A DNA stretch of 64,000 nt from Betaproteobacteria bacterium UBA2592 (lineage in GTDB: Bacteria > Pseudomonadota > Gammaproteobacteria > Burkholderiales > Rhodocyclaceae), in the NCBI GenBank assembly GCA_002340095.1, contig DDKS01000040.1, forward strand, positions 23,577 to 87,576. Direction: 5' to 3'. The notes beneath the pieces were generated by a model, which was not told where the DNA came from, did not search any database, and saw only the letters and a program-made list of their open reading frames with translations. Below, in pieces: positions 43,836 to 51,829 of the stretch; the stretch's first letter is position 1, and every line of letters begins with the position of its first letter. A program made the position numbers and the translations under genes.

Positions 43836-44708
43836 ATGGGCATCCTCGACTCGTTCGGCCGGCTGTTCGGACAGGCGCCGCAAACCGCCCTCGACCCCCG
43901 GCTGGCCCGCACGATCGCCATCATCGACCCGCGCCTGGAAAACCTGGCCGATGTGGAAACCACCCTGCTCCCCCCTCTCGAGGAGGCCCTGGCCTACTAC
44001 GAACGCACCCTCGCCATCCTCCCCGGCCCGGTGCCACTGGACGAAACGTCTGCGACCCTCGCCCGGCTTTTTCCCGCCCCGGACGACATCCAGGCCTGCC
44101 TCGGACGCAGCATGGAAGTGAAGCAGCGCCTGCCGGAACTGCAAGCGGCAGGACATGCACGGCTCTGGGCCCTGCTCGGCCTGCGCAGCCGCGCGCAAGC
44201 CGGTGGCAGCCATGCCGTCTTCACCGACCACACCCTGCGCAGCCTCGCGGCCAGTCCTGCCGGCGTGCGCGAGGCCCTCCGGGATGCCGCCTGGGAAGGC
44301 CTGGTCATGGCCTTCGTGAACCAGACCCAGTACCAGCAGCAGAAGCTCGAACTGATGCGCTCCCAGAAGGAGCTGCTGCAGGAGGTGGCGCCCTCCAGCC
44401 GGGTGCGTGTCTCAGGCGTATCCCAGTCCATCGATGCCCACATCTCGCGCGCCAACAAGGATCTGGCGCCGGAGCGGGTGCTGCACAATCTGGTGGAATG
44501 GCTGGGCAATCCGGAACCCTTCCTGCGCATCGAGAACCGCACCGGCCTCACCCTCCAGGACGGGAAGGGTACCCCCTTGCTGCACCTGCCCCTGCTGTCG
44601 AGCCAGGACCGCCGCCAGTGGCTGGTCTGCCTGGTGGAATTTCCGCTGGAGATGGCCGCCGCCGCCCTGGAGCGGGAAAGCCATACCCATCGATTCATCA
44701 TGATCTGA
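43836..44708 (+). CDS. Conserved-looking hypothetical protein (290 aa)
   Basis: I do not recognise this protein. It starts MGILDSFGRLFGQAPQ, preceded by GGGAGA 5-6 bases upstream; an ATG at 43818 in the same frame is less well placed. It is soluble, Leu/Ala-rich and helical, with a short segment FVNQTQYQQQKLELMRSQ that could be a coiled coil, a likely structured C-terminal region (VLHNLVEWLGNPEPFLRIEN, then HLPLLSSQDRRQWLVCLVEF) and the last residues HRFIMI. No signal peptide, membrane helix or catalytic signature is visible. It has its own predicted promoter and lies 72 bp before dapC. Confidence 0.7.
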   Translation: MGILDSFGRLFGQAPQTALDPRLARTIAIIDPRLENLADVETTLLPPLEEALAYYERTLAILPGPVPLDETSATLARLFPAPDDIQACLGRSMEVKQRLPELQAAGHARLWALLGLRSRAQAGGSHAVFTDHTLRSLAASPAGVREALRDAAWEGLVMAFVNQTQYQQQKLELMRSQKELLQEVAPSSRVRVSGVSQSIDAHISRANKDLAPERVLHNLVEWLGNPEPFLRIENRTGLTLQDGKGTPLLHLPLLSSQDRRQWLVCLVEFPLEMAAAALERESHTHRFIMI

Positions 44709-44780
44709 GCACTTTCCTCTTGCCGGAGGGGGGCGGTTTTCGGGGATAATCCGGCCCCTGTCCTTGCACATGCCGTCACC

Positions 44781-45971
44781 GTGAATCCCCACCTCGCCCG
44801 ACTTCAGCCCTACCCCTTCGAAAAACTGCGCACCCTGTTCGCCGACGTGACGCCCAACCCGGCGTTCAAGGAGATCAAGCTCTCCATCGGCGAGCCCCAG
44901 CACGCCACCCCGCCCTTCATCATGGAAACGCTGGCCGGCCACCTGAAGGGCCTGGCCAATTACCCGACCACCCTCGGCATCCCCGCCCTGCGCCAGGCCA
45001 TCGCCGCCTGGGCAAAGCGCCGCTACGACCTGGAACTGGACCCGGAAACGGAAATCCTGCCGGTCAACGGCTCCCGGGAAGCCCTGTTCTCCTTCGCCCA
45101 GGCGGTGATCGATGGCAGCAGGCCCACCCCGCTGGTGGTGAGCCCCAACCCCTTCTATCAGATCTACGAAGGGGCCGCCTATCTGGCCGGGGCCGAACCC
45201 CGCTTCCTCAACACCCTGCCGGAAAACGGCTTCGGCTTCGACCTGGATTCCCTCAGCCCCGAGGAATGGGCGCGGGTGCAGCTGTTCTACGTCTGCTCCC
45301 CGGGCAACCCCACCGGCAAGGTGCTGAGCCTGGAGGACTGGAAGGCCCTGTTCGCCCTCTCGGACAAGTACGGCTTCATCATTGCCTCCGACGAGTGCTA
45401 TTCGGAAATCTACTTCGACGAGGCCAATCCGCCTCTGGGCGGCCTCCAGGCCGCCAGGCTGCTGGGCCGGGGCATGGAGCGGCTGGTGATGTTCTCCAGC
45501 CTTTCCAAGCGTTCCAACGTACCCGGCATGCGCTCCGGCTTCGTGGCCGGCGACCGGGAACTGCTGAAGAAATTCCTGCTCTACCGCACCTACCACGGCT
45601 GCGCCATGGCCCCTCCGGTCCAGGCAGCTTCGGTCGCAGCCTGGAACGACGAGGCCCATGTGCTCGACAACCGCAGGCAGTACCGGGAGAAGTTCGCCGC
45701 CTGCACCCCGCTGGTGGCCGAGGTGCTGCAGACCGCCATACCGGACGCCGGCTTCTACCTGTGGGCGCGCACGCCGATTGCCGATACCGACTTCGCCCGC
45801 GGCCTGCTCGAACACTATAATGTCGTGGTTCTGCCCGGCAGCTTCCTCGCCCGGGAAGCCCTAGGCGTCAATCCCGGCAGGAATTTCATCCGCATCGCGC
45901 TGGTCGCCGGCCAGGAGGAATGCCTGGAGGCGGTGCAGCGCCTGCGCCAGTTTTCACAACAATTCCGATAA
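44781..45971 (+). CDS. dapC: Succinyldiaminopimelate transaminase
   Basis: The product (396 aa) is a fold-type I PLP aminotransferase beginning MNPHLARLQPYPFEKLR (GTG start) with IKLSIGEPQHATPPFI. The PLP-Schiff-base Lys243 is in SSLSKRSNVPGMRSGF. ILPVNGSREALF and VCSPGNPTGKVL are typical of DapC. It makes N-succinyl-L,L-diaminopimelate from the keto acid with Glu. No strong ribosome site precedes the GTG. It is followed by dapD after 18 bases, supporting the assignment. Confidence 0.93.
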   Translation: MNPHLARLQPYPFEKLRTLFADVTPNPAFKEIKLSIGEPQHATPPFIMETLAGHLKGLANYPTTLGIPALRQAIAAWAKRRYDLELDPETEILPVNGSREALFSFAQAVIDGSRPTPLVVSPNPFYQIYEGAAYLAGAEPRFLNTLPENGFGFDLDSLSPEEWARVQLFYVCSPGNPTGKVLSLEDWKALFALSDKYGFIIASDECYSEIYFDEANPPLGGLQAARLLGRGMERLVMFSSLSKRSNVPGMRSGFVAGDRELLKKFLLYRTYHGCAMAPPVQAASVAAWNDEAHVLDNRRQYREKFAACTPLVAEVLQTAIPDAGFYLWARTPIADTDFARGLLEHYNVVVLPGSFLAREALGVNPGRNFIRIALVAGQEECLEAVQRLRQFSQQFR

Positions 45972-45989
45972 CCCGTAAGAGAGAAATCC

Positions 45990-46805
45990 ATGAGCCATCC
46001 CCTGCAAGCCAGCATCGACGAACTCTGGGAAAAGCGCACCGAACTCACCCCCCAGTCCACCGACGCGATCCAGGTCATTGAATCCGTGATTGCCGACCTG
46101 GACGCCGGTAAGCTGCGCGTCGCCGAAAAAATCAATGGCGAATGGGTGGTCAACCAATGGGCCAAGAAAGCCGTGTTGCTCTCCTTCCGTACCCGCGACA
46201 ACCGCATCCAGAAGGCCGGCGACATCAACTTCTACGACAAGGTGGACACCAAGTTCCAGGGCTGGAGCGAAGAGCAGTTCAAGGCCGGTGGCTTTCGCGT
46301 CGTGCCCGGCGCCTTCGCCCGCAAGGGTTCCTTCATTGCCAGGAACTGCGTGCTGATGCCTTCCTACGTCAACATCGGTGCCTATGTGGATGAAGGCACC
46401 ATGGTGGATACCTGGGCCACCGTCGGTTCCTGCGCCCAGATCGGCAAAAACGTGCACCTGTCCGGCGGCGTCGGCATCGGTGGCGTGCTCGAGCCCATCC
46501 AGGCCGGCCCGGTCATCATCGAGGACAACTGCTTCATCGGTGCCCGTTCCGAGGTGGTCGAAGGCGTGGTGGTGGGTGAGAATTCCGTGATTTCCATGGG
46601 CGTCTACATCGGCCAGAGCACCCCCATCTACGACCGCGAAACCGGCGAAATCAGCTACGGCAAGATTCCCCCCGGTTCCGTCGTCATTTCCGGCTCGCTG
46701 CCCAAGGACGGTGGCAAGTACAGCCTCTACGCCGCCATCATCGTCAAGAAGGTGGATGCCCAGACCCGTTCCAAAACCAGCATCAACGAACTGCTGCGCG
46801 CCTGA
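45990..46805 (+). CDS. dapD: Tetrahydrodipicolinate N-succinyltransferase
   Basis: The product (271 aa) is a left-handed beta-helix acyltransferase: N-terminal helical domain (1-100) with NGEWVVNQWAKKAVLLSFR, then hexapeptide coils including VGIGGVLEPIQAGPVIIEDN and GVYIGQSTPIYDRETG. It uses succinyl-CoA in the lysine/DAP branch. AGAGAG at about 45979 is the ribosome site. Length and start match the family. Confidence 0.96.
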   Translation: MSHPLQASIDELWEKRTELTPQSTDAIQVIESVIADLDAGKLRVAEKINGEWVVNQWAKKAVLLSFRTRDNRIQKAGDINFYDKVDTKFQGWSEEQFKAGGFRVVPGAFARKGSFIARNCVLMPSYVNIGAYVDEGTMVDTWATVGSCAQIGKNVHLSGGVGIGGVLEPIQAGPVIIEDNCFIGARSEVVEGVVVGENSVISMGVYIGQSTPIYDRETGEISYGKIPPGSVVISGSLPKDGGKYSLYAAIIVKKVDAQTRSKTSINELLRA

Positions 46806-46833
46806 TTAACCCATCATCTCCGGCGGAGACCCC

Positions 46834-48030
46834 ATGATCCTGGACAAACTCTTCCAACTCATGTCGGAAAAACAGGCTTCCGACCTGTTCATCTCCGCCG
46901 GCACCCCCATCCACATCAAGATCCAGGGCAACACCATGCCGGTGAACCAGCAGGTGATGACGCCGGACATGATCGAGAAGATCGCCCTGGAATTGATGAC
47001 CCCCGAACAGGCCGAGGTCTTCGAGGCCGAGATGGAGATGAACCTCTCCTTCGGCGTGCCCCAGGTGGGCAACTTCCGCGTCAACATCTTCCGCCAACGC
47101 AACTCCATCGGCATCGTGGTGCGCTTCATTCTCGGCAACATTCCGGAACTCTCGACCCTGGGGCTGCCTCCGATCCTCTCCGAGCTGATCATGGAGAAAC
47201 GGGGCCTGATCCTGATCGTGGGCTCCACCGGCTCGGGCAAGTCCACCACCATCGCCTCGATGTTGGACTACCGCAACGCCAATCGCACCGGCCACATCCT
47301 GACGGTGGAAGACCCGATCGAATTCCTGTTCAAGCACAAGAAATCGGTGGTCAACCAGCGCGAACTGGGGATGGATACCCGGGACTGGCAGTCGGCCCTG
47401 AAGAACGCCATGCGCCAGGCTCCCGACTGCATCCTGATCGGTGAAATCCGCGACCGGGAGACCATGCAGGCGGCCTTGTCTTACGCCCAGACCGGCCACC
47501 TGTGCCTGGCCACCCTGCACGCCAACAACAGCTACCATGCCTTGAACCGCATCATCAACTTCTTCGCTCTGGAAAACCGTCCGGCCCTGTTCCTCGACCT
47601 GGCCACCAGCCTCAGGGCCATCATTTCCCAGCGCCTGGTGAAGAAGCCGGACGGGCGGCGGCTGCCCACGGTGGAAGTGCTGCTCAACACCCGCCATATC
47701 AGCGAACTGATCGAACGCGGCGAGGTTTCCGCCATCAAGGAGGCCATGGAACAGAGCATGGCCCCCGGTTCGCAGACCTTCGAGCAGGACCTGTTCCGCC
47801 TCTACCGGGACGGGGTCATCACCTTGGACGAGGCCCTGGCCAACTCCGATTCGCCCACCAACCTGTCCTGGCTCATCAACAACTCCGAACTGGATTCCAG
47901 CAACGGCAAGGAAGAGAAGAAAAAGAAGACCGAAGGCGCCCTGGAATTCGACGGCAACAGCGAAAACGGCGCCTCCTTCAAGGAATTCACCCTCTCCTTG
48001 AGCGACGACGACGCGCCCCCCCAGCCCTGA
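46834..48030 (+). CDS. pilU: Type IV pilus retraction ATPase PilU
   Basis: The product (398 aa) is a hexameric PilT/GspE ATPase. It has Walker A GSTGSGKST at 130-138 (Lys136), an Asp box TVEDPIEFLFKHKKS, Walker B IGEIRDRETM and the His box CLATLHANNS. PilU rather than PilT is indicated by SEKQASDLFISAGTP at the start, ELIMEKRGLILIV, and the acidic Ser-rich C-terminal tail (after about residue 345). PilU assists PilT-driven retraction. It has no adjacent pilT and sits between dapD and dapE. Confidence 0.93.
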   Translation: MILDKLFQLMSEKQASDLFISAGTPIHIKIQGNTMPVNQQVMTPDMIEKIALELMTPEQAEVFEAEMEMNLSFGVPQVGNFRVNIFRQRNSIGIVVRFILGNIPELSTLGLPPILSELIMEKRGLILIVGSTGSGKSTTIASMLDYRNANRTGHILTVEDPIEFLFKHKKSVVNQRELGMDTRDWQSALKNAMRQAPDCILIGEIRDRETMQAALSYAQTGHLCLATLHANNSYHALNRIINFFALENRPALFLDLATSLRAIISQRLVKKPDGRRLPTVEVLLNTRHISELIERGEVSAIKEAMEQSMAPGSQTFEQDLFRLYRDGVITLDEALANSDSPTNLSWLINNSELDSSNGKEEKKKKTEGALEFDGNSENGASFKEFTLSLSDDDAPPQP

Positions 48031-48052
48031 GCCTGCCCCGCCCCATTGTCCC

Positions 48053-49189
48053 ATGACCACTGAAGCCCCCCTGAACCTGGCCCGGGCCCTGCTCGCCTGC
48101 CCCTCCGTCACTCCCGCCGACGGCGGCTCCCTGGCACTGATTCAGTCCCGCCTCGCCCCCCTGGGCTTCGGCTGCGAAGCCATCGACCGGGGCCAGACCC
48201 GTAACCTCTGGGCCCGGCGCGGCACGGCCAAGCCCCTGTTCTGTTTTGCCGGCCACGTGGATGTGGTGCCCCCTGGCCCCCTGGGACAATGGACCTCCCC
48301 CCCCTTTGAGCCGGAAATCCGGGACGGCTATCTCTATGGCCGGGGCGCCGCCGACATGAAATCCTCCATCGCCGCCATGATCGTGGCCGTGGAGCGCTTC
48401 GTGGCACAGCATCCGGAACACCCGGGCTCCATCGCCTTCCTGATCACCTCCGACGAGGAAGGCGATGCCCTGGACGGCACCGTCGCCGTGGTGGAAGCCC
48501 TTGAGGCCCGGGGTGAGACCCTGGACTACTGCATCATCGGTGAACCCACCTCGGTCAATACGGTGGGCGACATGGTCAAGAATGGCCGGCGCGGCTCCCT
48601 CTCCGGCAAGCTCAAGGTGAAGGGCATCCAGTGCCACATCGCCTACCCGGAAAAAGGCCGCAACCCCATTCACCAGGTCGCCCCGGCGCTTGCCGAACTG
48701 GCTGGCACCACCTGGGACGAGGGCAACGAATATTTCCAGCCCACCACCTGGCAGGTCTCCAACATCCACGCCGGCACGGGGGCCAACAACGTGGTGCCGG
48801 CCCATGTGGAACTGCTGTTCAACTTCCGCTTCTCCACCGCCAGCACGCCGGAAAGCCTGCAGCAGCGCTTCACCGCCATCCTCGACAAACACGGCCTGGA
48901 ATACGAGATCAGCTGGACCCTCGGGGCCCGCCCCTTCCTCACCGGCCGGGGCGTGCTCGCCGATGCGGTGCGCGACGCCATCCACGAAGAAACCGGGCTC
49001 GTCACCGAACTGTCGACCACCGGCGGCACCTCCGACGGCCGCTTCATCGCTGCCATCTGCCCCCAGATGGTGGAAGTGGGACCGGTCAACGCCACCAGCC
49101 ACAAGATCGACGAGTGCATCGCCATAGACGCCCTGCCCAGGCTCACCGGCATTTACCAACGCATCCTGGAAAAGATCCTCCATGTTTGA
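48053..49189 (+). CDS. dapE: Succinyl-diaminopimelate desuccinylase
   Basis: The product (378 aa) is an M20 dizinc hydrolase: CFAGHVDVVPPGPLGQW with His68 and Asp70, YGRGAADMKSSIAAM (bridging Asp), LITSDEEGDALDGT (catalytic Glu pair) and GGTSDGRFIA. It yields L,L-DAP and succinate. The stop overlaps prmB by 8 bp. The pathway neighbour DapB/DapA is not here. Confidence 0.96.
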   Translation: MTTEAPLNLARALLACPSVTPADGGSLALIQSRLAPLGFGCEAIDRGQTRNLWARRGTAKPLFCFAGHVDVVPPGPLGQWTSPPFEPEIRDGYLYGRGAADMKSSIAAMIVAVERFVAQHPEHPGSIAFLITSDEEGDALDGTVAVVEALEARGETLDYCIIGEPTSVNTVGDMVKNGRRGSLSGKLKVKGIQCHIAYPEKGRNPIHQVAPALAELAGTTWDEGNEYFQPTTWQVSNIHAGTGANNVVPAHVELLFNFRFSTASTPESLQQRFTAILDKHGLEYEISWTLGARPFLTGRGVLADAVRDAIHEETGLVTELSTTGGTSDGRFIAAICPQMVEVGPVNATSHKIDECIAIDALPRLTGIYQRILEKILHV

Positions 49190-50081
49190 CACCGCCCGCA
49201 ACGAACTCTTCACCCTGCGGGACTGCCTGCGCTTTGCCGTCAGCCGCTTCAACGAAGCCGGCCTCTTTTTTGGTCACGGCTGCGACAACGCCTGGGACGA
49301 AGCCGTGTACCTGGCCCTTGCCACCCTGCACCTGCCCCTGGATCGGCTCGAACCCTTCCTGGATGCCCGGCTTCTGCCCCAGGAGCGGGACATCCTGCTC
49401 AATGTCTACCGGCGCCGGGTGGAAGAACGGCTCCCCGCCGCCTACCTGACCCGGGAAGCCTGGCTCGGCGAACACCGCTTCTACGTGGATGAACGGGTGA
49501 TCGTGCCCCGCTCCTTCATCGCCGAACTGCTCGACGAACAGCTCTCCCCCTGGATCGACGACCTCTGGCAGGTGGAATCCATCCTCGACCTGTGCACCGG
49601 CTCCGGCTGTCTGGCCATCCTCGCGGCCCTCAATTTTCCTGCCGCCAAGGTGGACGCCATCGACATCTCCCCGGACGCCCTGGCCGTGGCCCGGAAAAAC
49701 GTGGACGACTATCGCTTGCAGGACCGGATACGCCTGATCGAGTCCGACGGGCTCAACGCCCTGGCGGATGAAACCTACGATCTCATCATCTCCAATCCCC
49801 CTTATGTGAATGCCGAATCCGTGGCCGCCCTGCCGCCGGAATACCTGAAGGAGCCGGAACTGGCCCTGGGTTCCGGCGCAGACGGCCTCGACTTCACCCG
49901 CCGCATCCTGGCCGAAGCCAAGGGCCGCCTCAACCCCGGGGGTCTCCTGGTGGTGGAGATCGGCCACAACCGGGAAGCCCTCGAAGCCGCCTATCCCCGC
50001 CTCCCCTTCACCTGGCTGGACACCGCCGCCGGTGACCAGTACGTCTTCATGCTGCGCCGGGAAGAACTTGCGAGCGAGTGA
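49182..50081 (+). CDS. prmB: Ribosomal protein uL3 glutamine methyltransferase PrmB
   Basis: The product (299 aa) is a HemK-type N5-glutamine methyltransferase: motif I LDLCTGSGCLAILAA, the NPPY motif at 205-208 in ISNPPYVNAESV, and GSGADGLDFTRRI. The N-terminal helical domain (ELFTLRDCLRFAVSRFNEA, then YLTREAWLGEHRFYV) is that of PrmB rather than PrmC (AYLTREAWL and GHGCDNAWDEA). It methylates Gln150 of L3. Confidence 0.93.
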   Translation: MFDTARNELFTLRDCLRFAVSRFNEAGLFFGHGCDNAWDEAVYLALATLHLPLDRLEPFLDARLLPQERDILLNVYRRRVEERLPAAYLTREAWLGEHRFYVDERVIVPRSFIAELLDEQLSPWIDDLWQVESILDLCTGSGCLAILAALNFPAAKVDAIDISPDALAVARKNVDDYRLQDRIRLIESDGLNALADETYDLIISNPPYVNAESVAALPPEYLKEPELALGSGADGLDFTRRILAEAKGRLNPGGLLVVEIGHNREALEAAYPRLPFTWLDTAAGDQYVFMLRREELASE

Positions 50082-50767
50082 GGAACGTCCAGGAAATCAG
50101 CATTGCCTCCGGCCGGGCCAGCCTGCGCGCCAGCCTCGTCCTGCCCGAAGCGCCCCGGGGCCTGGTGCTGCTGCCCCAGGCCGGGGGCGTGCATCCCGGC
50201 TGCCGCCATGAGCTGGCCGCCCGCATCCAGGAGGAACAGGGTTTCGCCACCCTGCTGGTCAACCTCGTCAGTTTCCGGGATCCGGACAATGGCAGCGTGC
50301 AGGACAATGTTCCCCTGCTGGGGGAGCGCCTGCTCGATTGCCTGGCCTGGATCCGCCGGGAACCCCTGCTCGCCCCCCTGCCCTGCGGCATCCTTGCCGC
50401 CGGCAGCGCCGTGCCCGCCGCCCTGCGCGCCAGCGCCCAGCGGGATGCCCAGGTAAAAGCCCTGGTCTGCCGGGGCGGTCTGCCCGACCTGGCCGGCGCC
50501 CTCTACCTCGAAACCCTGTCCTGCCCGACCTTGCTCCTGTTCGGTGCCGGGGACACCCGAGGTCAGGCCGCCGGACTGCGCTGCCAGGACAAAGCCCCGC
50601 GCTGCTGCCGGGTCGAAATCATTCCCGGGGCGGACCGGGAATTCACCCACCCCGGCCACTTCGACACTGCAGCCCGGCTGGCCTCCCGCTGGCTGCTCGG
50701 CCACATGCCCTTTGCCCCGGCCGGGGCGGATGCAGAAAACTTGCCGCCCGGCCGCCTGAAGCCTTAA
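50078..50767 (+). CDS. Degenerate alpha/beta-hydrolase-like protein
   Basis: The product (229 aa) resembles small dienelactone-hydrolase-type proteins: a strand SLVLPEAPRGLVLLPQAGGV with a loop-like oxyanion segment, an elbow region GILAAGSAVPAALRAS, ALVCRGGLPDLAGAL, a CPTLLLFGAGDT acid loop and a terminal IPGADREFTHPGHFD. The usual G-x-S-x-G elbow is changed to AGSAV and the catalytic GATH-type His is replaced by GADR, so activity is doubtful unless the nearby THPGH His serves. A GTG start overlaps the prmB stop (GTGA). No signal peptide; C-terminal tail is Pro/Ala-rich. Confidence 0.7.
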   Translation: MRNVQEISIASGRASLRASLVLPEAPRGLVLLPQAGGVHPGCRHELAARIQEEQGFATLLVNLVSFRDPDNGSVQDNVPLLGERLLDCLAWIRREPLLAPLPCGILAAGSAVPAALRASAQRDAQVKALVCRGGLPDLAGALYLETLSCPTLLLFGAGDTRGQAAGLRCQDKAPRCCRVEIIPGADREFTHPGHFDTAARLASRWLLGHMPFAPAGADAENLPPGRLKP

Positions 50768-50815
50768 GCTCTCAAGCTCGCAATCCACCTTCCTGCATGA
50801 ACAGGGAAAGCCCCC

Positions 50816-51829
50816 ATGCCGGGCGATCACATCTGCCTCACCCGCCGCCGCCTGCTTGCCTCGCTGCCAGCCCTGCCCCTGCTGGCCGGCGGCTGCAATT
50901 TTTCCCCATCGGAAACCCTGCGCCTGGGTTTCAACCCCTGGCCGGGCTACGAGCTTTTCACGCTGGCCGAACAGCTGGGGTACTACCGGCAGTTGGGACT
51001 GGATGTACAGCTGGTGGAATTCACCTCCCTGGGCGACAGCCGGCGCGCCTTCGAACGCCAGCAGATCGACGTGGCCGCCGGCACCGCGGTGGAATTGCTG
51101 ACCGCATCGAGCACCCTGAAACAGACGGTTCAGGCCTTCTTCCTCACCAACGTCTCCGCCGGAGCGGACTACCTGATCGCCCAGCCCCATTTCACCAGCG
51201 CCGCCAGCCTCAAGGGGCGGCGGGTGGCGGTGGAACCCGGCAGCCTCAACCTGCTGGTCCTGCATCTGGCCCTGCAGGCGGCGGCTGGCACCGGAGGCCC
51301 CCTTACCTTGCAGGACCTGCAACTCGTCCCCCTGTCCCAGACCAGTATGCCCGGCGCCTTTCAGCGCCAGGAAGTGGAAGCGGTGGTGGTCTATCCGCCA
51401 GTGGCCGACGAACTGCTGCGCCTGGTTCCGGAACAGGCCCGCGTCCTGTTCGACAGCAGCATGACGCCCGATTTCATCCTCGACCTGCTCTATGCCACCC
51501 GCAGCACCCTGGAACAGCGCACGGGCGAACTGGTCCTGCTCGTCCAGGGTTTCGAGATGGCCCGTCAATACACCCACGACCACCCGGACGACGCCTATGC
51601 CAGAATGGCCGCACGCACAGGCAGGAAGCGGGATGATTTCGAACGCGACATGCGTGGGGTCAGACTGGTCCCCCTGCCGGAGCAGGCGGCTCTGCTGCAG
51701 CGCGGCGGCAGGGCGGAGCGCATCCTGTACGAATCCCTGCAGGCCCTGCGGGATGCCGGCATGAACCTGACCCTGGCCGAAGCGGGCCTGGCCAGCTCCA
51801 ACATCGTGACCCGGGCCTATTCCCAGTGA
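50816..51829 (+). CDS. NMT1/NrtA-type substrate-binding lipoprotein, orphan
   Basis: The product (337 aa) has a signal peptide with a twin-arginine-like TRRRLLASLPALP and a lipobox LAGG before Cys27, implying a lipidated periplasmic protein. The type II periplasmic-binding fold follows: LRLGFNPWPGYELFTLAEQ, DVQLVEFTSLGDSRRAFERQ, QIDVAAGTAVELL and GRRVAVEPGSLNLLVL, as in nitrate/sulfonate/thiamine-precursor binding proteins. No ABC permease or ATPase is encoded nearby. Its stop overlaps the GGDEF-EAL gene (GTGA), pointing to a sensory rather than transport role. Ligand unknown. GGGAAAG precedes the ATG. Confidence 0.86.
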   Translation: MPGDHICLTRRRLLASLPALPLLAGGCNFSPSETLRLGFNPWPGYELFTLAEQLGYYRQLGLDVQLVEFTSLGDSRRAFERQQIDVAAGTAVELLTASSTLKQTVQAFFLTNVSAGADYLIAQPHFTSAASLKGRRVAVEPGSLNLLVLHLALQAAAGTGGPLTLQDLQLVPLSQTSMPGAFQRQEVEAVVVYPPVADELLRLVPEQARVLFDSSMTPDFILDLLYATRSTLEQRTGELVLLVQGFEMARQYTHDHPDDAYARMAARTGRKRDDFERDMRGVRLVPLPEQAALLQRGGRAERILYESLQALRDAGMNLTLAEAGLASSNIVTRAYSQ

